Source: CAZILN01 sp964540005
GTDB lineage: Bacteria; Bacteroidota; Bacteroidia; Bacteroidales; SM23-62
NCBI GenBank assembly: GCA_964540005.1
Contig: CAZILN010000346.1
Location: forward strand, 1 to 17,570
Direction: 5' to 3'
DNA length: 17,570 nucleotides
Shown here: positions 7,830-12,883 of the stretch, one piece after another
Numbering within the stretch: the first letter of the stretch is position 1
How the letters are laid out: the number at the start of each line of letters is the position of its first letter
The notes under the pieces: generated by a model
The model's database searches: none
Told to the model about the DNA's origin: nothing
Seen by the model: the letters and a program-made list of their open reading frames with translations, nothing else
Made by a program: the position numbers and the translations under genes

Positions 7830-8066
7830 TTACTTCATCCTGATCAGGTCACGAATCACATAATAAATTGATAAAATGACCGAGAGTATGGTCAGAATTA
7901 CGGTAAATATTGGAAATTCCAGTTTAATAAGTTTGTCAAGTTGCATCCCTCCGAAAACACCCAGCAGTATTATGGCGATCATCTGGAAGGCAATACTGGA
8001 GTATTTTGCGGTGTTACTTAGATTCGACTGGCTTTTCTTCTTTTTTGATTTCGAATTTGTTTCCAT
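7830..8066 (-). CDS. AtpZ/AtpI-family small membrane protein
   Basis: The 78 residues comprise a Lys/Ser-rich cytoplasmic N-terminus (about 1-18) and two helices (about 22-42, SSIAFQMIAIILLGVFGG, and 52-71). The GGMQLDKL segment after the first helix matches the G-x-x-L-D pattern of AtpZ/AtpI-type ATP synthase accessory proteins, which help ring assembly or Mg2+ supply in other bacteria. The ATG at 8066 is the only plausible start: the next Met is inside the first helix and no GTG or TTG intervenes. Its first 53 bases overlap the bactofilin 3' end in another frame, suggesting translational coupling. Confidence 0.82.
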   Translation of the reverse strand: METNSKSKKKKSQSNLSNTAKYSSIAFQMIAIILLGVFGGMQLDKLIKLEFPIFTVILTILSVILSIYYVIRDLIRMK

Positions 8067-8427
8067 CTGCTATAGGTGTAGGTCCACCTGTCATATCACA
8101 GTTCCCGGTGAAGCGACAACCAGGTTCAATAGCCAGTTTATTGGCTATAATATCTCCCTTGATCTGGGCAGTAGTTTTCAGGGCCAATAGTTGGGAGACA
8201 GTGATCTTTCCTTCTATCGATCCTTCAACATCAGAATTTTTACAGGTGATTTCTCCCTTTACCCGGCCTGTCTCACCTATTACAACCTTCCCTTTGGTTA
8301 TAAGTTTTCCAGTCAGGCTGCCGTCAACCCGTATATCACCGTTCGAATTTACATCACCAGTGATAATAGTCCCAACGCCAATAATATTAATTCCGTTAGG
8401 CTCGCTTTCATGGTTATTTTTTGCCAT
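8014..8427 (-). CDS. Bactofilin (polymer-forming cytoskeletal protein, DUF583)
   Basis: Bactofilins polymerise without nucleotide into filaments used for cell shape, stalks or positioning of envelope enzymes. The 137 residues show the regular beta-helix pattern of short G-x-V/I turns from about 16 to 115 (TIITGDVNSNGDIRVDGSL, GKVVIGETGRVKGEI, VEGSIEGKI, AQIKGDIIANKLAIEPG), flanked by a short N-terminus and a charged tail (EIKKEEKPVESK). The tail's codons overlap the AtpZ start out of frame by 53 bases. It is the first gene of the ATP synthase transcription unit, 74 bases after fabH, with a promoter-like element in that gap. Its link to ATP synthase is positional only. Confidence 0.92.
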   Translation of the reverse strand: MAKNNHESEPNGINIIGVGTIITGDVNSNGDIRVDGSLTGKLITKGKVVIGETGRVKGEITCKNSDVEGSIEGKITVSQLLALKTTAQIKGDIIANKLAIEPGCRFTGNCDMTGGPTPIADGNKFEIKKEEKPVESK

Positions 8428-8458
8428 CAGATTATTTTTTGCTTCTGTTAATAGGATT

Positions 8459-8466
8459 CAAAGATA
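8459..8466 (-). promoter_or_regulatory. Probable -7 element for the bactofilin-atp operon
   Basis: On the minus strand this reads TATCTTTG, a perfect Bacteroidota TAnnTTTG element, in the 74-base gap between fabH and bactofilin and 31 bases before the bactofilin ATG. No good TTTG -33 element is found at the expected distance, so this is a moderate call. It would separate the ATP synthase genes from the lipid cluster. Confidence 0.45.
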
Positions 8467-8501
8467 TAAATTATCAACGATTAGAGGTTTTCCTGCTCTG
8501 T

Positions 8502-9500
8502 TTACTGAGTATCATATGCCCACTTCAGGTAAATGGATCCCCATGTAAATCCACCGCCAAAGGCCGAAAGGATGACGTTATCGCCCTTTTTCAGCTGCGG
8601 TTCATATTCCCATAAACACAAGGGGATGGTTGCTGCCGTTGTGTTCCCATACTTTTCAATATTGATCATTACCTGGTCCTTCCTGATCCCCATACGCCTT
8701 GCAGTTGCTTCGATGATCCTCATATTTGCCTGGTGGGGGACAAACCATGCCAGATCATCCGGTTTGATACCATGTTTTTTCATCATTTTCACACTCACAT
8801 CAGCCATTTTGGAAACTGCAAATTTGAATACATGTTGTCCTTCCTGGTAAATATAGTGTTCTTTGGCATCCACAGTCTCATGGGAGGCAGGCTTTAACGA
8901 ACCGCCGGCTTTCATATGCAGGAATTTCGCTCCTGAACCGTCAGCGTAAAGCATGCTATCAATTATCCCAACATCTTCAGAGCTTGGTTCCAGCAATACG
9001 GCACCTGCTGCGTCTCCAAACAAGGGACAGGTAGTTCTGTCTGTATAATCAACTATGGCGGACATCTTATCTGCGCCAACTATAATGACTTTCTTATACT
9101 TCCCGCTCTCAATAAAGTTTACCCCCGTTTCAAGTGCAAATAAAAACCCTGAACAGGCTGCTGCGAGATCATATCCCCATGCGTTGACAAGTCCCGTCTT
9201 ATAATTAATCAGGTAGGACGCACTAGGGAAAACCATATCAGGAGTAACTGTTGCTGTTATCAAAATTTCAACAGATTCAGGGTCTGTTCCTGTCTTTTTC
9301 AGCAAACCCTTTACCGCTTCGGCTGCCATGTCTGAAGTTGCCTTCCCTTCTCCTTTTTGAATTCTCCTCTCTTTGATGCCGATCCTCTGCATGATCCATT
9401 CATCACTGGTGTCCACCATAGTACTGAGTTCATCATTGGTTAACCTGTATTCAGGCAGATACCCATTAATACCTGAAATGGCAGCTCTGATTTTATTCAT
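8502..9500 (-). CDS. fabH: 3-oxoacyl-ACP synthase III (KAS III)
   Basis: FabH starts fatty-acid synthesis by condensing an acyl-CoA (acetyl- or branched-CoA) with malonyl-ACP in the cytosol. The 332 residues show the full catalytic triad: C116 in DLAAACSGF, H256 in FVPHQANMR and N286 in EKYGNTTAA. The C-terminal glycine-rich strand (NVILSAFGGGFTWGS) is also typical. Primer specificity cannot be read from the sequence. It overlaps plsX by 8 bases, which implies translational coupling, and is the last gene of the yceD-rpmF-plsX-fabH unit. Confidence 0.97.
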   Translation of the reverse strand: MNKIRAAISGINGYLPEYRLTNDELSTMVDTSDEWIMQRIGIKERRIQKGEGKATSDMAAEAVKGLLKKTGTDPESVEILITATVTPDMVFPSASYLINYKTGLVNAWGYDLAAACSGFLFALETGVNFIESGKYKKVIIVGADKMSAIVDYTDRTTCPLFGDAAGAVLLEPSSEDVGIIDSMLYADGSGAKFLHMKAGGSLKPASHETVDAKEHYIYQEGQHVFKFAVSKMADVSVKMMKKHGIKPDDLAWFVPHQANMRIIEATARRMGIRKDQVMINIEKYGNTTAATIPLCLWEYEPQLKKGDNVILSAFGGGFTWGSIYLKWAYDTQ

Positions 9501-10440
9501 TGTTGAAATATGTCTTAATTTTTTCTGTCAGATTGGTTTCAATAACATCCCTGGTATGCAGGATCATATTTTTAATAGCAACCCCATTTGATACCCCGTG
9601 GCCTATAATTACCGGTCTGAGTATCCCCAGTATGGCCGTACCTCCATAGTTTTCAAAATTAAAGCGATTGAAGAAATCATCCTTGACCTTCTTCTTCTGC
9701 AACATTTTATAGAATCCTTCTATTTCTTTTATCACCACATTACCTACAAAGCCGTCGCAAATGATCACATCTGCTTTATTTTCATTGAAAAGATCAGTAC
9801 CCTCCACATTCCCTATGAAATTAAAGTCTTTTGTCTCTTTCATAATCTGATAGGTAGCCCTGGTAAGAAGGTTGCCTTTTTCTTCCTCAGAGCCGATATT
9901 CAGGAGTCCTACTTTCGGCTTTTTTATATTGTAGACCAGTTCGGCATAAATTGATCCCAGTATGCCATACTGGTATAAAACATCCGGACGGCTGTCAGGG
10001 TTCAGTCCCACATCAAGAATAATGGTATATGTATCACGTTCATTCGGTATACTGGCAGTGATACAGGGCCGGATAACTCCTGGAATTGCCGTCACAATAC
10101 GTGATGCTCCCAACAACATGGCCCCGGTATTACCGGCACTGGCGAATCCATCTAACTCGCAAGATTTCAGCATTTTCAGCCCTATCCTCATGCTGGAGTT
10201 GGCCTTTGCAGAAAATGCCCTGACAGGATTATCTCCCATCTTAATATACTGATCTGTATGGATACAGGATAATCCCCTGGTATCGTAAGCCTGTCGAGTT
10301 ACAATTTCATTGTAGGAGTTCCTGTCACCAATGAGCACTATTTCTACCTCATCTGGCAATTCCTTTCGTGCCAGAACAGCTCCCAGAATGGTAGATTCCG
10401 GTGCGAAATCACCACCCATGATATCTATGCCGAGTCTCAT
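9493..10440 (-). CDS. plsX: Phosphate acyltransferase PlsX
   Basis: PlsX converts acyl-ACP and phosphate to acyl-phosphate, the donor for PlsY in phosphatidic acid synthesis, and works at the inner face of the membrane. The 315 residues start with the family signature LGIDIMGGDFAPESTILGA and contain ASAGNTGAML (about 100-109), LNIGSEEEKGN (about 200-210) and ADVIICDGFVGNVVIK (about 237-252), all typical. It follows rpmF by 30 bases and overlaps fabH by 8 bases. This is the conserved rpmF-plsX-fabH order. Confidence 0.97.
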   Translation of the reverse strand: MRLGIDIMGGDFAPESTILGAVLARKELPDEVEIVLIGDRNSYNEIVTRQAYDTRGLSCIHTDQYIKMGDNPVRAFSAKANSSMRIGLKMLKSCELDGFASAGNTGAMLLGASRIVTAIPGVIRPCITASIPNERDTYTIILDVGLNPDSRPDVLYQYGILGSIYAELVYNIKKPKVGLLNIGSEEEKGNLLTRATYQIMKETKDFNFIGNVEGTDLFNENKADVIICDGFVGNVVIKEIEGFYKMLQKKKVKDDFFNRFNFENYGGTAILGILRPVIIGHGVSNGVAIKNMILHTRDVIETNLTEKIKTYFNNE

Positions 10441-10470
10441 AATTAAAGGGAATGAGACATCACTATCGAA

Positions 10471-10662
10471 TTATAGATTTACCTCCTCTTCAACCACCAG
10501 TTTGCCTTTATAGTAGAGATTGCCATCGACATAATAAGCACGGTGGTACCTGTGAACCGTTCCGGTGGTAGGACAGGTAGCAAGAGTAGGTATGGAGCTT
10601 TTATAGTGAGTCCGCCTTTTATTTCTCCTCTGTTTTGAGGTTTTCCTTTTTGGATGAGCCAT
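10471..10662 (-). CDS. rpmF: 50S ribosomal protein L32, low-cysteine form
   Basis: L32 is a small protein of the large ribosomal subunit. The 63 residues have the usual basic N-terminus (MAHPKRKTSKQRRNKRRTH) and the CP..G..H.YH core followed by YYKGKLV. Many L32 proteins bind zinc through four cysteines; here only C30 remains, and the other three positions are T33, Y43 and D46. Zinc binding is therefore unlikely, which should make the protein independent of zinc supply. Similar CPTTG forms are familiar in Flavobacteriia. It lies 6 bases after yceD and 30 before plsX. Confidence 0.96.
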   Translation of the reverse strand: MAHPKRKTSKQRRNKRRTHYKSSIPTLATCPTTGTVHRYHRAYYVDGNLYYKGKLVVEEEVNL

Positions 10663-10668
10663 TATTAC

Positions 10669-11196
10669 CTATTTTTTCTGTATTAATTTCTTCAGCTGAT
10701 CCCATCTCGGATCAGTTGCATTGTTCATTTGTTCGTTAATCTGTACTTTATTCAGCCTATTCAGCATTTCCCTGTTACAAGATCCTCCTTCGACCATTTC
10801 ATGTACTTTCCTGTATGGCAGTGCCAGGTGTACATATTCATATAAATACTGTTCCAGCCTGATCTCATTTTCTCCCCTGCCGATCACTAATACTTCATCG
10901 CTCTGCTCATGGGTCTTTTCGTCAAACCGTACAAAGAGTTTGTTGATGCTATCAATCGGCAAGTTAAATGTTTCAAGGCACCTGTCACATACTACTTCAG
11001 CACTTCCCGTAATGCTGATACTGAGTTCCATGAAATTCACTTTTCTTTCGAGCAATATACTTGCATTTAAACTTGCTCTGTGAATTTCTGACTCGCTGAA
11101 ATTTGCAAAGAACGCATCATTTAATTCGAATTCAAATTCGTGCTTTCCCTCCTTTAATCCCGCAAACTGAATCGAAAAATTCCTCAAGCTCCCCAC
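10669..11196 (-). CDS. YceD/DUF177 family protein, predicted GTG start
   Basis: This family is almost always encoded just before rpmF and in some bacteria is linked to 23S rRNA or L32 biogenesis; here rpmF starts 6 bases later. The family mark is the CxxC at residues 70-73 (VVCDRCLETF), with an acidic C-terminal half. The frame is open further upstream to a TTG at 11238, but a strong promoter lies at 11217-11246, so translation must start later. The GTG at 11196 gives a 175-residue protein starting GSLRNFSIQFAGLKEGKHEF after the initiator Met, which resembles N-termini of relatives. A TTG at 11187 is the alternative. Confidence 0.85.
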   Translation of the reverse strand: MGSLRNFSIQFAGLKEGKHEFEFELNDAFFANFSESEIHRASLNASILLERKVNFMELSISITGSAEVVCDRCLETFNLPIDSINKLFVRFDEKTHEQSDEVLVIGRGENEIRLEQYLYEYVHLALPYRKVHEMVEGGSCNREMLNRLNKVQINEQMNNATDPRWDQLKKLIQKK

Positions 11197-11216
11197 CAGT
11201 TTCTGATTTAATCGCA

Positions 11217-11246
11217 CAAAAGTATAAATTAAAATCAACTTACAAA
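11217..11246 (-). promoter_or_regulatory. Promoter of the yceD-rpmF-plsX-fabH operon
   Basis: On the minus strand there is TTTG (11243-11246), an 18-base spacer and TACTTTTG (11217-11224). This fits the Bacteroidota primary sigma consensus TTTG-N19ish-TAnnTTTG with a spacer one base short. Transcription would begin near 11208-11212, giving a short leader before the GTG at 11196. Confidence 0.65.
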
Positions 11247-11285
11247 AGTTTTAAAATCAGGAAAGAATAGTTATTTGAAGATGAC

Positions 11286-11666
11286 TTATCCGACTTCGTT
11301 TTCTATGGAGGCAATGAGTTCGTCTACGAAATAATCGTCTTTGGAAATGTATTTCTTGGCTCCGTTGTTTAAAAATTCAGGGATCAGGCTTTCATCCTGC
11401 TGGCTTGACAACACTATTACCGTACAGTCTGAATCTATCGCTTTCAGTTTTTTTAGGATCTCGAGGCCATTAAGTTGTCCCTTGTCTTCAGGAAACAGAT
11501 GATCCAGAACAACAAGATGGGGCTTTAAATGCATATTTTCAAGACACTCTTCACCGGAAAAGAAGGTTTTAACCTGTATACCTGCCCTGCTTTTAAATGT
11601 GTATTCAAGCAAATTCAGGATCATCTTATCATCATCCACAAAAAAAACCAGCTTGTTATTCTCCAT
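11286..11666 (-). CDS. Stand-alone response-regulator receiver domain (CheY-like)
   Basis: The 126 residues form one receiver domain with no output domain. The key residues are intact: acidic pair D12/D13 in FFVDDDK, phospho-acceptor D55 in HLVVLDHLF, switch Ser87 in VIVLSSQ and Lys109 in YISKDD. The residue after Lys109 is Asp instead of the Pro common in CheY, as in NarL-type receivers. It probably relays phosphate or acts by protein contact; the partner kinase is not in the window. It is a single gene between the yceD promoter and a 464-base gap. A palindrome at 11696-11713 lies 30 bases upstream of the start. Confidence 0.93.
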   Translation of the reverse strand: MENNKLVFFVDDDKMILNLLEYTFKSRAGIQVKTFFSGEECLENMHLKPHLVVLDHLFPEDKGQLNGLEILKKLKAIDSDCTVIVLSSQQDESLIPEFLNNGAKKYISKDDYFVDELIASIENEVG

Positions 11667-11695
11667 AACTTATTGATTAGTTTCCATCCGGCTCC

Positions 11696-11713
11696 GTACA
11701 CATTCAAGTGTAC
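11696..11713. promoter_or_regulatory. Palindrome GTACAC-N6-GTGTAC, candidate operator
   Basis: Perfect 6-bp inverted arms (11696-11701 and 11708-11713) are separated by ATTCAA. It sits 30 bases upstream of the receiver-domain gene. A weak minus-strand promoter can be drawn just outside it (TTG at 11740-11742, 20-base gap, TATATTG at 11713-11719), which would place the transcription start inside the palindrome, a common place for repressor binding. No regulator is identified. Confidence 0.4.
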
Positions 11714-11885
11714 AATATAAATAAATTCAATTATTTACACAACTTTTTCGAAACTGCAGCTTCCCGGTTGAGTGCCTGAAATATTCACCCTATAACTGTT
11801 GCTAAGAATATTCTGATAAAATTAATTCATCTAACTATCATAACAAAATAATAATCAGACTAATAAATTAATAAAGCCTTTAGAC

Positions 11886-12005
11886 ATGCTCAGGTACAAT
11901 TTGGTTGCATCATTCAGGAAATTAATCAAAGATAAGGCCTTTACAGACCTTAATATACCAGGACCGGCTATAGGAATGTCAAGCCTTTTTAAGCCTTATC
12001 ATTAA
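11886..12005 (+). pseudogene. Stump of a MacB/FtsX-type ABC permease (N-terminal 33 residues only)
   Basis: An ATG at 11886 opens a 39-codon frame ending in TAA at 12003-12005. Its translation contains FRKLIKDKAFTDLNI followed by PGPAIGMSS. It aligns without gaps with the first 33 residues of the permease at 12884 (LRSLVKDKYYSLINI, LGLALGL), with about 11 identities and many conservative changes. That is the characteristic start of Bacteroidota MacB-like permeases. The homology breaks where the first membrane helix should continue (SLFKPYH, stop). The likely explanation is a paralogous permease gene that once sat before the ATPase and was deleted to a stump; two Pro residues also disturb the helix. 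A functional small peptide is less likely but not excluded. Confidence 0.6.
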
Positions 12006-12130
12006 ATATTTGATATAACTGCACCCTGAATTTGTAATGGATTAATTATCAAAATCAAATATTTTTAGGTAAACTTGTAACAATACCCTTATAAAAACGT
12101 CAAATTAAATAAATACTAAATCGAAGTAAA

Positions 12131-12814
12131 ATGATACAAACCAAAGAACTGGTTAAAGTATTCCGTACTGATGAGGTTGAAACCACTGCATTGAACAAAG
12201 TAAATCTCGAAGTAAAATCCGGTGAGTTCGTTGCCATTATGGGCCCGTCCGGATGCGGTAAATCTACCCTGCTGAATATCGTCGGATTGCTGGATAATCC
12301 CTCCGCCGGGGAATTATTCTTTGATGATGTTGAGGTTTCCAAGTTCAAGGAAAGACAGCGTACCAACCTGCGTAAAGGTAACATCGGATTTGTCTTTCAG
12401 AGTTTTAACCTGATTGATGAACTTACCGTATATGAAAATGTGGAACTCCCTCTCTTATACATGAAAGTATCCGGGGCAGAGCGCAAAAAGTTAGTAAATG
12501 AAGTACTTGACCGCATGAAAATAGCTCACAGGAAAAAGCACTTCCCCCAGCAGTTATCCGGTGGACAGCAGCAGCGTGTTGCCATTTCAAGGGCCGTTGT
12601 TACCAATCCGAAACTGATACTTGCTGACGAGCCTACCGGAAACCTTGATTCAGCAAACGGCGAAGAGGTAATGAACCTGCTGACTGAATTGAATAAGGAC
12701 GGAACAACAATCATAATGGTTACACACTCTCCTTCAGATGCCGATAAGGCCCACAGGATTGTCCAGCTTTTCGACGGTCATGTGGTTACCGAAAACATTA
12801 AAAAGATGTTGTAG
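12131..12814 (+). CDS. ABC transporter ATP-binding protein, LolD/MacB family
   Basis: This cytoplasmic ATPase powers an FtsX-type permease. The 227 residues are complete: Walker A GPSGCGKST at 38-46, Q-loop Q90 in FVFQSFN, signature LSGGQ at 142-146, Walker B LILADE at 162-167 with catalytic E167, and switch His199 in MVTHS. The spacing and DEPTGNLDS motif place it in the MacB/LolD/FtsE group. It ends 69 bases before a matching permease but an intrinsic terminator lies between. It could therefore be made in excess or serve other permeases as well. The substrate is unknown: peptides, lipoproteins, drugs and envelope signals are all possible. Confidence 0.95.
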   Translation: MIQTKELVKVFRTDEVETTALNKVNLEVKSGEFVAIMGPSGCGKSTLLNIVGLLDNPSAGELFFDDVEVSKFKERQRTNLRKGNIGFVFQSFNLIDELTVYENVELPLLYMKVSGAERKKLVNEVLDRMKIAHRKKHFPQQLSGGQQQRVAISRAVVTNPKLILADEPTGNLDSANGEEVMNLLTELNKDGTTIIMVTHSPSDADKAHRIVQLFDGHVVTENIKKML

Positions 12815-12822
12815 AATGTCTG

Positions 12823-12851
12823 AACCAGCTGAAAATTCAGCTGGTTTTTTT
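12823..12851 (+). terminator. Intrinsic terminator between ABC ATPase and permease
   Basis: An 11-bp perfect stem (12823-12833 AACCAGCTGAA with 12836-12846) is followed by an unbroken run of T through 12851. It starts 9 bases after the ATPase stop codon and ends 32 bases before the permease ATG. This is a complete Rho-independent terminator in form, so the permease must depend on read-through or its own promoter; I see no consensus promoter in the remaining 32 bases. Confidence 0.85.
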
Positions 12852-12883
12852 ACTGTTAAAAGCGAGTATTAGAGCACACAATC

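Larger units (their letters stand above)
11667..12130. other. 464-bp intergenic region between divergent genes
   Basis: This AT-rich gap contains the palindrome at 11696-11713, the permease-like stump at 11886-12005, and several short AT-rich inverted repeats. These include an 11-bp pair at 12004-12014/12054-12064 and GATAAGGC/GCCTTATC at 11931-11938/11993-12000. I find no consensus TTTG-N19-TAnnTTTG promoter for the ABC ATPase at 12131 and no other convincing coding region. Confidence 0.6.

Noticed and set aside
8006..8548. A 180-codon plus-strand frame opposite bactofilin and the end of fabH
   Set aside because: It is antisense to two clearly recognised genes, has low-complexity Ser/Pro/Phe composition typical of shadow frames, and no recognisable domain.
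10471..10662. Loss of zinc ligands in L32 as evidence of gene decay
   Set aside because: The protein is otherwise full length and conserved; cysteine-poor L32 forms with the CPTTG motif are a known functional variant.
12004..12064. 11-bp inverted repeat (12004-12014/12054-12064) before the ABC ATPase as an operator or terminator
   Set aside because: The arms are almost pure A/T in an AT-rich gap, the spacer is 39 bases and there is no T-run, so chance is a sufficient explanation.
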